Assembly: GCF_000420625.1 (NCBI RefSeq)
Contig: NZ_ATVH01000001.1
Location: forward strand, 1-64,000
Direction: 5' to 3'
Source: Fodinicurvata sediminis DSM 21159
GTDB lineage: Bacteria; Pseudomonadota; Alphaproteobacteria; Kiloniellales; DSM-21159
Length of the DNA: 64,000 nucleotides
Shown here: positions 1 to 8,470 of the stretch, piece after piece
How the letters are laid out: every line of letters begins with the position of its first letter
How positions within the stretch are numbered: the first letter of the stretch is position 1
Program-made: the position numbers and the translations under genes
Notes under the pieces: generated by a model
The model's input: only the letters and a program-made list of their open reading frames with translations
The model's database searches: none
Told to the model about the DNA's origin: nothing

Positions 1-93
1 AGAGCCGTCGTAGACCACGACGTCGATAGGAAGCATGTGGAAGCGCGGCAACGCGTGAAGCTGAGCTTTACTAATCGCTCGATTGGCTTGATC
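1..93 (+). rRNA. 23S ribosomal RNA, 3' end (partial)
   Basis: The first ~93 bases match the conserved 3' end of alphaproteobacterial 23S rRNA, including the block around ACTAATCGCTCG and the closing stretch GGCTTGATC, which would pair with the missing 5' end. The gene begins outside the window. The 5S gene and tRNA-fMet follow on the same strand, so this is the tail of an rRNA operon. The exact 3' end is estimated from the closing-stem sequence. Confidence 0.9.
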
Positions 94-232
94 AACCAAG
101 ACTACCGACCGGCCCCACCGCGCACAGCAGCAAGGCAAAAGCTGCCAGGCGCGCAAGGGCCCAACAAAAGCTCCAAATGCGAGTGACGAAAAGATCCAAC
201 ACGAAACGTGCACAACAGCTTGCGGTTTTCGA

Positions 233-352
233 CGACCTGGTGGTTAGGGCGGGGGTCCAAACACCCGATCCCATCCCGAACTCGGCCGTGAAAGCCCCCA
301 GCGCCGATGGTACTGCGTCTCAAGACGTGGGAGAGTAGGTCGCCGCCAGGTC
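233..352 (+). rRNA. rrf: 5S ribosomal RNA
   Basis: The sequence has the 5S hallmarks: terminal arms GACCTGG (234-240) and CCAGGTC (346-352) that pair, the conserved core around CCCGATCCCATCCCGAACTC, and the GGGAGAGTAGGTCGCCGCC block near the 3' end. Its length of about 120 nt is normal. It lies between the 23S 3' end and tRNA-fMet, the usual alphaproteobacterial order. The ends could shift by one or two bases. Confidence 0.95.
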
Positions 353-430
353 TTCCAAAACCGCAAAGGCAATCAAAGAACCCTCACCGCAATTCCAACA
401 CCTGCACACATACCAAAACACACCCACAAA

Positions 431-507
<77 letters not shown>

Positions 508-524
508 GCAATACAAAAACCAAA

Positions 525-556
525 AGCCCCGCAGGCATAGCCCGCGGGGCTTTCTT
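525..556 (+). terminator. rho-independent terminator of the rRNA operon
   Basis: An inverted repeat AGCCCCGC ... GCGGGGCT with a short loop is followed by TTTCTT, 18 bases after the tRNA-fMet CCA. The position and stem-plus-T shape fit the end of the rRNA transcript. Confidence 0.85.
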
Positions 557-774
557 GCGTTTGGACCGCAACACTGTGGGGGATCACGCAAATAACCCGC
601 GCAGGCGCAATGAAACCTGTTTGCAGCTAGGGCGAAGGCGGTATGGCATGTCTGCAACAGCGGATAGCTAATGAAGGTCGATAACGGACATTCGTCCGTC
701 GCGGACCCAGGGCAAATCAGATAATAGGCTTGGAATTCCCATGCCGGCGCAAAGCCGGGACTGGCGAACAGACA

Positions 775-2097
775 ATGGGGGCGTCAATGCCGAGATCCGT
801 AGCCAGGACACACGCTTTTCGCCACAGCTGCGACGGTGCCATACGCGGCGTCTCCTTGGGCGTAGCTGTTCGAGCGGGATCACGAGTGGCGGTCGGCGTC
901 GCCGGTCTGACGACCATGCTTGCCTTGGGGGCCTGCGAGACGACAATCCCTACCATTGATTCTACGCCGCCCAGGGTGGAGTTACAGCTAACCGGACCTG
1001 GCGGCGGGCACATGTCCAACCCACCCGACTTCCTTTGGATCGGGGATCCCCGCATGGAGACCGACACGACGCCGGGGCGTATGGTCATCGGTTGGCCTTA
1101 CGATTTCACGCTTACCGTCACCGATACAGGCGGTGTGTCTTCAGCCCGACTGGAAGTGGAGAACGAGGTTGTCGATATTTCATCCATCGAGGGCACTGGA
1201 TCGGTCTCCAACGAGGTGGATGGCACCACGCGCGTTCTGGAAGTGCAGGGCACGCCTGAAGATCCGCGCACCGCTTTGGTGTTGACCGGTAATCTGCAAG
1301 CTTCACCTTCAGGTGCAGAAGACCTGGAGGAGATTACGACGCGATTGCGGGCTTACGGTTTGGATTTTGGTGGTGACTCCGCTCGCCCCAATGAAACCGA
1401 TCTTATTGTTGAAGCGCCGTTTCAGTCCAACCTTCAGCAAGTGATCACCCCCATGAAAACGGGGGCGGAAAGAGTCCGTGTAGGCCATGGTTCTGACGCG
1501 CCCAATAGATTTTGTCCGGTTCGTAGATATGGGCTTGCCTCGGTATACTGGAACCGGGATTTCGGTATTCCGGTGGGGTACGATCATTTCTGGGATAACA
1601 GTCCGCGCAGACGTTGCGAATCTGGCTTCAGCGATACTTTCTTGGGATTGGTGAAGTTCGATCTCTCGGATCTGCCGGACCGGCCGCTTGAGCAGGCCAT
1701 CCTTCACTTCAGTGAAGTTGACGTAAACACCGCGGGCCATGCGGATAATACCGAATTTTGCATGCAACAGAACGAAGACGGGGAAATCGTGGAACGCAGG
1801 GCAACGGGCGACGTAACAAGCCTCGTGGGACCAGCGAGCGAGGAATGGCCTGCCGGCAAGCATACGGTTTCGAAGGAAGGTCACATGCCTGTGACGGCAG
1901 GTGTGCCGGTTACCGATCGGTCGCCTTTTAAAAAGGTGGAGATCACCGGCATTGTTCAGGATTGGCTGGATGGCCGGTCACCGAACCACGGATTGGCGTT
2001 GCTTGGCCGGGATTACAATACGTACAAAAAGAACAAGGTCTGTGCTGGCACGGCCGCAGGCTTCAAACTTGAACTTCTTTACGAGGTTTCGGGCTGA
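775..2097 (+). CDS. putative lipoprotein with DNRLRE-like domain
   Basis: A protein of about 440 residues, unrecognised as a named family over its first half. A hydrophobic stretch ending in LALGAC (Cys about residue 54) looks like a lipoprotein signal, though the leader is unusually long. The C-terminal ~200 residues contain the phrases VKFDLSDLP, an AILHFSEVDV strand, and EITGIVQDWLDGRSPNHGLAL, the pattern of DNRLRE domains found in secreted surface proteins. Starts at 775, 787 or a GTG at 886 are all possible; 787 has the best upstream purine run (GGGGG). The gene stands alone between the rRNA operon and a poorly coding gap. Its function is unknown; an envelope location is inferred from the lipobox. 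Confidence 0.65.
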   Translation: MGASMPRSVARTHAFRHSCDGAIRGVSLGVAVRAGSRVAVGVAGLTTMLALGACETTIPTIDSTPPRVELQLTGPGGGHMSNPPDFLWIGDPRMETDTTPGRMVIGWPYDFTLTVTDTGGVSSARLEVENEVVDISSIEGTGSVSNEVDGTTRVLEVQGTPEDPRTALVLTGNLQASPSGAEDLEEITTRLRAYGLDFGGDSARPNETDLIVEAPFQSNLQQVITPMKTGAERVRVGHGSDAPNRFCPVRRYGLASVYWNRDFGIPVGYDHFWDNSPRRRCESGFSDTFLGLVKFDLSDLPDRPLEQAILHFSEVDVNTAGHADNTEFCMQQNEDGEIVERRATGDVTSLVGPASEEWPAGKHTVSKEGHMPVTAGVPVTDRSPFKKVEITGIVQDWLDGRSPNHGLALLGRDYNTYKKNKVCAGTAAGFKLELLYEVSG

Positions 2098-2683
2098 CCC
2101 ACACCGTTATGGGGTTTGGATGCGCAAGCCGCTCTGGCCTCTCCTGAAATTCGCTTGCCAATACCTTTCCCATTTCATCGGAGTGCGTCTTTCCTTGGGA
2201 AGCAACCTCTTCTTCAGAATTACTGCAGCACCGGGAATCCCAGTTCGGCAATATCGGTGGTTGGGGCACCGGAATGGTCAAGGACGTGCTCCATCAGATC
2301 GGCGCCGTCCATATCTGCAGCACAGGACTACACAGGTGCTCGATTTGTGACCATGCCAGAATGAACTTGCCGTTATACCGAATGATAGATGGTGCTCCGC
2401 TCGGAAAACGATAGCTCCAGAAATCGCCTGCGGCTGATCATCAAGGCCCTTACAGCCGCATAAGGCTATGATGAAACCCACGATGCGTCTTGCCAGTATG
2501 TGCTGTCGGACAATGAGAGCTGTCCCTCATGGGGTTTGGCGGGTTCAGACCACCTCTACCTTGGTAGCCAATCACAGCCTCTTTTGCTAAAGTGACTTGC
2601 TTGTGCAGTTTGATTTCTGTGATCGAAATTCACGCACTCACCCGAATCTGGTTGGGCCAGCCAGCATCGGGGACGAAAAGCTG
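2098..2683. other. gap without a convincing gene
   Basis: About 590 bases in which short frames exist on both strands but none has a credible start, family resemblance or sustained codon bias. Base composition is somewhat lower in GC than the neighbours. The last part presumably carries the promoter of the LuxR-type gene at 2684. It may hold decayed coding sequence, but I see no recognisable fragment or terminal repeats. Confidence 0.5.
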
Positions 2684-3865
2684 ATGCATTGTGATACCGC
2701 GCTTAAGTTGGTGGACCAGGTTTATGATGCCGCGCTCGACCCGGTGGCATTGTCGGCAATGCTCGTCAAAATCAGCGAAGCGGTAGGTTGCGTTCAGGAG
2801 TGCCTCTACGCTGAGACGCCAGGTCGTGATGCCTGCTCCGTGATAGCGCCGCGTCGCGATCCAGCTTTTACAGCCGATTTTTACAACTACTGGGCGGAAG
2901 ACAAACTCAGCTGGCAGGCATTGCGGACCGCACTCCTTGACATGCCAGCCTCAGCCACGGGCGATATACGCCGGATGATCGAGCCCAATGCCATTGGCTG
3001 CAGCGATTTCTTCAGATCATGGTGGCAGGGACAGAAGCTCGGCTGGGCCTGCGCGATTGTCCGATTTCCTACCTGGTATGGAAGTTGGGGCTTCTACGGT
3101 ATACACAAGCCGTTGAGTAATGACGAGTTCGACAGCGTGGAACTCGCACTTTTCCAGATTGTTGCTCCCCACTTGGTTCGGGCCGTCTCCATTCAAGACA
3201 AGCTGACTTTCTTAGCGCTTGAAGAAGAGCTGACCTTGGTGGATCCCAACGGGACGAAGGCGGTCATTCTAGCCGATGCCTCCGGACGCGTGCTGTTTGC
3301 TAACAGCTCGGCGGAGACACTGTTGTCGAGCGGGAACGGTATCAAAGTGGCAGCCGGCTTGCTCACGCCAAGTGATCCCAATTCTGCCGCTATGCTCCGT
3401 CGGCTCTTGGTGTCCTGCGACAATCCTGGTCTTGCCAAAGACAGTCGGGGCGGCTCTATGGCGCTTTACCGCGACTATACTAGCGCGCCCATGACGGTTG
3501 ATGTTGTTCCCTTGGGGGCGCAGACAACGTACCGCCATTTCAGCTTCCTGGGGCTTTTTCAGCCCACGGCGCTATTGGTGATAACAGACCCCGAACAGGA
3601 GCGCGATGCACAAAAGCGGGACTTGGAGGAGCGATTCGGGCTGACGCCGGCCGAAGCCACATTCGCTTTGGAAATCGTCAAGGGAGGTGGTCGCGCCGCC
3701 GCCGCAGGAAGGCTCGGTATCTCAGTTTCCACCGGCCGCATGCATCTGACCCGCATCTTTCACAAGCTCGGCGTCAACCGACAGGCTGAGCTGGTGCGCC
3801 TACTGTCCATGTTGCACTGCGATTGCCGCCAACCGGCAGTCATCACGGCCGACGATCCGGCGTAG
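2684..3865 (+). CDS. LuxR-type HTH transcriptional regulator
   Basis: A protein of about 393 residues with a C-terminal LuxR-type helix-turn-helix: LTPAEATFALEIVKGG is followed by AAAAGRLGISVSTGRMHLTRIFHKLGVNRQAELVRLL, the usual scissors-like arrangement ending in KLGVxRQAELVR. The N-terminal ~300 residues look like a PAS/GAF-type sensory region, with a ILADASGRVLFANSSAE segment just ahead of the HTH domain. The frame opens earlier at a TTG (2597), but the ATG at 2684 follows GGGGACGAAAAG and begins MHCDTALKLVDQVYDAALDP, which reads like a domain start. There is no autoinducer synthase nearby and no obvious target, so it is probably an orphan regulator. Confidence 0.8.
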   Translation: MHCDTALKLVDQVYDAALDPVALSAMLVKISEAVGCVQECLYAETPGRDACSVIAPRRDPAFTADFYNYWAEDKLSWQALRTALLDMPASATGDIRRMIEPNAIGCSDFFRSWWQGQKLGWACAIVRFPTWYGSWGFYGIHKPLSNDEFDSVELALFQIVAPHLVRAVSIQDKLTFLALEEELTLVDPNGTKAVILADASGRVLFANSSAETLLSSGNGIKVAAGLLTPSDPNSAAMLRRLLVSCDNPGLAKDSRGGSMALYRDYTSAPMTVDVVPLGAQTTYRHFSFLGLFQPTALLVITDPEQERDAQKRDLEERFGLTPAEATFALEIVKGGGRAAAAGRLGISVSTGRMHLTRIFHKLGVNRQAELVRLLSMLHCDCRQPAVITADDPA

Positions 3866-4385
3866 ACGTCCTGGAGAGTACTTCTTTGCATCCGTTTTGC
3901 CCCAGTGAAGCCGCGTATCGCGTGATCTTAAGGCAACGTATCGTGAAGCCCGCCAACCCTGCACTAAGACCTGTTCTGCAAGGCAAAGCGGCACTTATCG
4001 CCCGATCTTGCGTCAATCTCATGAAGGCAATATCAGGTAATGGCCGGTAGCAGCTAGGAAGCGCATGCACTCTCTATCGCAGCATGATGCTTCCTTCTTT
4101 TGCCGATTCCTTGGCGAGCGCTGGCAGTAAGGCGCGTTAGCTGCTCCCCTTTGATCGCAAATTGATACGGCTGACGCTGATCAGCATACTTGGGGCGCTT
4201 CATATGCGGTAGGGAAGTAACCCGACTGGACTGCTTCGGGAAGCTTGGCGCGGTGCTGGCTCCAGCGATCTGGGCTTCTATGTCCTCCCCCTGCAAACGA
4301 AGGGGGCTTTTCTCGCCACGTGCCTGTAGCTTGACCATCAAGCCCGCGAATTGGCCGGCACCGTCTCCACAAGAAAGTAATAGAT
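3866..4385. other. gap without a convincing gene
   Basis: About 520 bases. Frames on both strands are short and unlike any family I know. Near its right end a CCCCC/GGGGG hairpin followed by CTTTTCT (4286-4312) could be a weak terminator. The last bases carry the leader of the lipoprotein at 4386. Confidence 0.5.
4286..4312 (+). terminator. weak terminator-like hairpin
   Basis: TCCCCCTGCAAACGAAGGGGG forms a 5-6 bp G-C stem with a 10-nt loop, followed by CTTTTCT. It lies 420 bases after the LuxR-type gene and 75 bases before the next gene, so what it would end is unclear. Confidence 0.35.
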
Positions 4386-4814
4386 ATGCATGTCCCCAAG
4401 CGGGTGTTGCTCATGGTCTCGATCGGATTGGCGGTGGCCGGTTGTGATCAGGCCGAAAGCGAAAACCGAGAGCCGCAGCTGACGTTCGAGGGCGACGCAT
4501 TGCAGGTGGAATCGGTCAAATGCCTGTCGGCCCTTGGGCGGCTCAATGTCGACTTCGACGGCGGGACGCTGATCGTGACCCCTATGGAAGGCGAGCCGGG
4601 CTTTCGCTCGCTACTGCAATTCGACGATCAACAGGGGCGCTTAACCAACCGTACTCTGGACGGCAGTGAAACGGGGGGTGTCGAGGTCGATCTGGCGAAG
4701 GGCGTCGAGGGCGAGGTCATGCTGATGCACGATAGCCATGTCATGGACCCCGAGCGCTTTCCCGATGCCGAGGCTTCACGGCTGCAGGTGCGCCTGTTCT
4801 GTCCGGAGGAGTGA
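4386..4814 (+). CDS. small putative lipoprotein, unknown function
   Basis: 142 residues. The N-terminus MHVPKRVLLMVSIGLAVAGC is a compact signal with basic n-region, hydrophobic core and lipobox VAGC (Cys20), so the mature protein should be lipid-anchored. The mature part is acidic and beta-rich in appearance, with two further cysteines (about residues 46 and 139) that could form a disulfide once exported. I do not recognise the family. It precedes two other exported proteins on the same strand (5048 and 5824), but a 233-base gap separates it from them, so shared transcription is uncertain. Confidence 0.65.
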   Translation: MHVPKRVLLMVSIGLAVAGCDQAESENREPQLTFEGDALQVESVKCLSALGRLNVDFDGGTLIVTPMEGEPGFRSLLQFDDQQGRLTNRTLDGSETGGVEVDLAKGVEGEVMLMHDSHVMDPERFPDAEASRLQVRLFCPEE

Positions 4815-5047
4815 AATAGCGTTTATTCCACCGGCGGATCGACAGACATGAGGCCGGCGTGTAGCCGGCGAGAAAATAGCCCAATCATCATTATGCGGAG
4901 GTGAAGATCTCATGAGTCGTGCCGATACGGATCATGCGGATCCAGCATGACGGCTGGATGCTTCCCTGACGCCAACTCTGCGGCGGCCACGCAACTCCCA
5001 TGCCCCTGATCCGGATGATCAGGCGCACTTCAAAAGGAAAAGCCTTC

Positions 5048-5827
5048 ATGAATGCCATTCGCACCGCATCGATCCTCGGGGCGACGATCCTGTTCTCAGG
5101 TATCCTTGCCACCATTCCCGTCGGGTCTGACGCTGTAGCCCAGGATTCCCGGACAATGACGGTGCTTGGCTCGTTAGACGGCACGGTCGGGAGCGCCGAA
5201 CGCAGCTGGGTGACAATCTCCGGAGAGGTCGAGGGCAAGGACATGTCATCGGCGGCCTGGCGGCCCTATTCGACAGCGAACGTCATGGAAAATGCTCTTC
5301 AGGGGATGAGCGAGCAGCAGCGTGCGCAGATGAAAAAGCGCATGGAGATGATGGAAGAGATGCTGGATGACGACGCCGACAGCAATCCCATGGCGAAGAT
5401 GTTCGGCGGCGATGATGAAGAGAAGATCGCCCTGCGGATCATGGGCGTTGACCCGGAAGCGGAGAGCATCCTGCGACAGGGCGGCCTGACCATCGAGCTG
5501 GACCCGTTCTCTGCCGAGGATGTTGACCAGATCGTGGCCGGGCCCAACAGCGCCGAGATTTCCTATCACAAGAATTTTGGAGAGCAGACGGGGTTCTATG
5601 CGTCCTCGCACGATGTCGGAACCGATGCTGTCGTCGAGTTCGACCGTCTGGAGATCGAGGACGGCGGCGGGGCAGCCGAAGGTGCCTTCGAGGCCAGCTT
5701 GTGTCCGATTACGGCCCTGATGCAGGGCGACATCGATCCTGACGTCTGTATCCTGGTCGCGGGCCGTTTCGAGACCGAACTTGGCGAGGAGACGGCTGAC
5801 AATCCCGGTTCAGGATCTGGCGGGTGA
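5048..5827 (+). CDS. exported Met/acid-rich protein, unknown function
   Basis: About 259 residues. The start at 5048 follows AAAAGGAAAAG and gives MNAIRTASILGATILFSG, a signal peptide with likely cleavage after DAVAQ. The mature protein has a highly charged helical stretch rich in Met, Lys, Glu and Asp (about residues 85-125), then beta-like segments with two cysteines (ASLCP and DVCIL) and a Gly/Ser tail. No family is recognised. The stop codon overlaps the GTG start of the metalloprotease gene (GTGA), indicating translational coupling and a shared role; it could be an inhibitor, chaperone or partner of that protease, which is inference only. Confidence 0.7.
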   Translation: MNAIRTASILGATILFSGILATIPVGSDAVAQDSRTMTVLGSLDGTVGSAERSWVTISGEVEGKDMSSAAWRPYSTANVMENALQGMSEQQRAQMKKRMEMMEEMLDDDADSNPMAKMFGGDDEEKIALRIMGVDPEAESILRQGGLTIELDPFSAEDVDQIVAGPNSAEISYHKNFGEQTGFYASSHDVGTDAVVEFDRLEIEDGGGAAEGAFEASLCPITALMQGDIDPDVCILVAGRFETELGEETADNPGSGSGG

Positions 5828-8130
5828 CGCGGGGCGTGACGAGGGTGCGCCCCTTTGTAGCCGTTGTTCTGGCCATACTGATGCTGGCGTTCGGCGGTAT
5901 GGCGCAGGCACAGCAGACACTTGAGATCCCCGAAGAGGAATTCGAGGCCGTCGAGGACTACAAGCCGATTCCGGTGCCCGATCCCTCGGGTGGGCCGGTC
6001 AACCAGATGTTCGAGACGATGGAAATGGACCTGACCGGGACACTGCCCGAGGCCGTTCTCGAATCGATGCTGGGCCAGACGCCCTACGCCTTCGTTGACG
6101 TGGTCTGGGGCATGGAGGTCACGGGGAATTGGACCGACAGCATGACGGGCACCGGGACCCTGCAGGTCACCAATTTCACCGAAGGCCGCGGTGCCTCCCC
6201 GCAGATCGATCGGGAGAAGTACAGCGGCGCAAGAGGCTTTCGCATGTACAACGCCCGTCTTGAAACGGAGGGCGCGCATGTCTTCACGCTGAGTGCTGCC
6301 TTCCCGTCCGACAGCGACGGACTGGCCTTTGGCACCGAGCTCGATGCGGTTAAGGGTTTGTTCGAAGTGACCTGGCTGTGCCACATGTTCGAGCCGGGGC
6401 GCACCGGTTGCATCGACTATCCCGATGAGTACTACGAGACGGAACTGCCCATCCTGAGAAAGCTGCATGTTCAACAGCAGGGGCTTGATAGCTACAGAAT
6501 CGAGTTTGCCGCGCGTGTCGAGGAATCCCGAAGCCATCGGGACAAGGGATATCGTTCGACGGACCTGACGGGCCGTGTCGGCGAGGTGCGGGGCTGGGTC
6601 TGTGACCGTGACTCCTGGGAAAACGATCCGCAGGCATGCGAAGCGCCGGAGCCGCTCAAGCGCGTGGAAAACAGTCCTTCGCATCGACGTGAGAATGTCC
6701 ACCTGGGTTCGCCGCGGATCGAAATGGAGTTCAACGAACCGGTGGATCCCTTCAGCCTGAAGGAGAATTTCCTTCTGGCAACGCGTGATGCCAAGGGCGA
6801 CCTGCTCGAGGTGGACGGCCAGATAAACCAGGCCAGCGAAAGACTGTACCGCTTCATACCGGATGCCGATCTTGAGTCCGGGGTCATCTACGAAGCGCGC
6901 ATCCAGGGCGGTGAAGAGGGGGTGGAAAGCACCAGCGGCACGACCTTGCAGGAGGAAACGCATTGGTGGCGGTTCTCGACCCTGGTCGACCTCGAGAATC
7001 ATGGCGAGCCGGTCGACGACCCCGTGCGGGTCCATGCCTTTCAGACCATTCGCGATGCCCCCCTGGTGATGGGCAAGCCCACCGTGCAGCGGATCTATGT
7101 CGACTGGCAGCCGCATGACCACATAGATGCCGGCTGGCAGCCCGAAAGCTATCCGGCGGAACTGGATATCAATGTGCTTTCCGAGGGCCAGTGGGAGGTC
7201 CAGCCGCAACAGGGCGGCGCCGTCGATGGCAGTGTCGTGCGTGTCGTGCGCTCGGATACGCTTGAGCGGGACCTCGTGAAGGACGAAATCCGGCGCCAGG
7301 CGCGCCACACGATCAATGTCTTTGGTTGGAGACCTGAGCGGCAGGGGGCAACGACCGATCTAGAAGTCCGGCTGACGCCCCATGACCCTTGGCCTGCATC
7401 GATCGCGGCTCCGGAGGTTCTCGCAGAACGACAACTGGAGAACTGGAGTGTCGATCCCGACCCGCTGGTCATGCACTATGCCTTTCTGAAGGCGGGCGCG
7501 TGGTCGGAGGGGGTGCCGGAGGAAGTGCGGGCAATGATGCCCCAGATCGCCAGGGAAGCGGAGATTTTTGCCACTCAGCTGATGCCGTTACGCGAAATCT
7601 CCATCCGCCCGATCGATCTGGACATCTCCCCGCAGGGCGAAGGTAAGGACATGTTCAAGAGTGCCTCCAAGGAAGTACGGAACAGTCCGTCCTCAGGAAT
7701 CGCCCCACAGGATATCGTGACCCTCATCTATGATTCCGAGCTCGTGGACTATGCCGGCTATAACCTTGGTTCCTATAGGGATGGCGATCCGGAGAGTGGA
7801 CTTGGTTCGGCTCTTATTCAGCATTCGCTTGTGCCAATTACACATATGGCTGCATCGTTGGTGCACGAGTTGGGACATCATCTCGGGCTTACCCACCGGG
7901 CGGGCAACAGCGATGTGATCGTCGGGCCGCCTTCATCGCGTGACGCCACGATCGAAGGTTTCCGCATCTCGGAAGACGGACTGTCGGGTTGGAACAAGTC
8001 CTTCAAGGAAGGCAATGGCGAGCATCTGTCCTATCTCCTGCCCCTGATGTGGCCGCGTCCCCGGGGTATGGAGCAGCTGTTCGTCAGCGACACGGATTAT
8101 GAGATCATGATGGATGCCCTGTCGCGATAG
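5824..8130 (+). CDS. secreted zinc metalloprotease with Ig-like domain
   Basis: 768 residues beginning at a GTG that overlaps the previous stop. A signal peptide (VVLAILMLAFGGMAQA) is followed by a long N-terminal region, an SbsA/Big_5-type Ig-like domain around residues 295-388 (IEMEFNEPVDPFSLKENF and ESGVIYEARIQGG), a second beta-rich region to about residue 540, and a C-terminal peptidase domain. That domain carries HELGHHLGLTH, an HExxHxxGxxH zinc site with H681, E682, H685 and H691, the signature of metzincin-like proteases; a Met in LLPLMWPRP may be the Met-turn. The protein is likely periplasmic or extracellular. The substrate is unknown. The first ~290 residues do not resemble any family I know. 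Confidence 0.75.
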   Translation: MTRGVTRVRPFVAVVLAILMLAFGGMAQAQQTLEIPEEEFEAVEDYKPIPVPDPSGGPVNQMFETMEMDLTGTLPEAVLESMLGQTPYAFVDVVWGMEVTGNWTDSMTGTGTLQVTNFTEGRGASPQIDREKYSGARGFRMYNARLETEGAHVFTLSAAFPSDSDGLAFGTELDAVKGLFEVTWLCHMFEPGRTGCIDYPDEYYETELPILRKLHVQQQGLDSYRIEFAARVEESRSHRDKGYRSTDLTGRVGEVRGWVCDRDSWENDPQACEAPEPLKRVENSPSHRRENVHLGSPRIEMEFNEPVDPFSLKENFLLATRDAKGDLLEVDGQINQASERLYRFIPDADLESGVIYEARIQGGEEGVESTSGTTLQEETHWWRFSTLVDLENHGEPVDDPVRVHAFQTIRDAPLVMGKPTVQRIYVDWQPHDHIDAGWQPESYPAELDINVLSEGQWEVQPQQGGAVDGSVVRVVRSDTLERDLVKDEIRRQARHTINVFGWRPERQGATTDLEVRLTPHDPWPASIAAPEVLAERQLENWSVDPDPLVMHYAFLKAGAWSEGVPEEVRAMMPQIAREAEIFATQLMPLREISIRPIDLDISPQGEGKDMFKSASKEVRNSPSSGIAPQDIVTLIYDSELVDYAGYNLGSYRDGDPESGLGSALIQHSLVPITHMAASLVHELGHHLGLTHRAGNSDVIVGPPSSRDATIEGFRISEDGLSGWNKSFKEGNGEHLSYLLPLMWPRPRGMEQLFVSDTDYEIMMDALSR

Positions 8131-8166
8131 GGAAAACGTCCCTTTTGGCTCTTGTGATTTCAAAAC

Positions 8167-8349
8167 TCATTCCTTGTGCTCCGGCTTGCCCTTGCGGCTG
8201 GTCGAGGCAAATTCCTCGAGCTCTTCTTCGCTCATGCTCTCGAACATGTCTCGTGAAGCGCCAACGAGTTCGTCCTTGCTGATCTCGCCACGCTTAGCTG
8301 CAAGGGCCGCGCCGGCGGCCTGTTGCTGAGCTTTCGATTTGGCTGGCAT
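8167..8349 (-). CDS. DUF3008 family small protein
   Basis: 60 residues, starting MPAKSKAQQQAAGAALAAKRG and ending in a EFASTSRKGKPEHKE tail. This is the standard length and sequence pattern of the DUF3008 family, small highly charged proteins found in many Proteobacteria, with unknown function. The ribosome binding site GAGGAG lies seven bases before the ATG and sits in the 3' arm of a hairpin (8357-8393), suggesting control of translation. It is convergent with the metalloprotease gene. Confidence 0.85.
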   Translation of the reverse strand: MPAKSKAQQQAAGAALAAKRGEISKDELVGASRDMFESMSEEELEEFASTSRKGKPEHKE

Positions 8350-8356
8350 CGGGTGT

Positions 8357-8393
8357 CTCCTCTCTGTCCTGATGGATCATCTCAGGAGAGGAG
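8357..8393 (-). promoter_or_regulatory. hairpin masking the DUF3008 ribosome binding site
   Basis: On the minus-strand mRNA, CTCCTCTC (8393-8386) is perfectly complementary to GAGAGGAG (8364-8357), which contains the Shine-Dalgarno sequence of the DUF3008 gene. A CTGA/TCAG inner stem extends the fold with a four-base bulge on one side. A stem of this size would hide the ribosome binding site unless melted or bound. Confidence 0.5.
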
Positions 8394-8470
8394 GTATGTA
8401 GTGGTGGCAGGCAGATCACGTGAGAGCTCTGTAACAAAGATGGAGCAAGCTGGGTTCCAGTTTTCTCACT

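Noticed and set aside
5596-7308. 570-residue minus-strand frame within the metalloprotease gene
   Set aside because: Antisense shadow typical of high-GC DNA. The plus-strand frame has signal peptide, Ig-like domain and zinc site.
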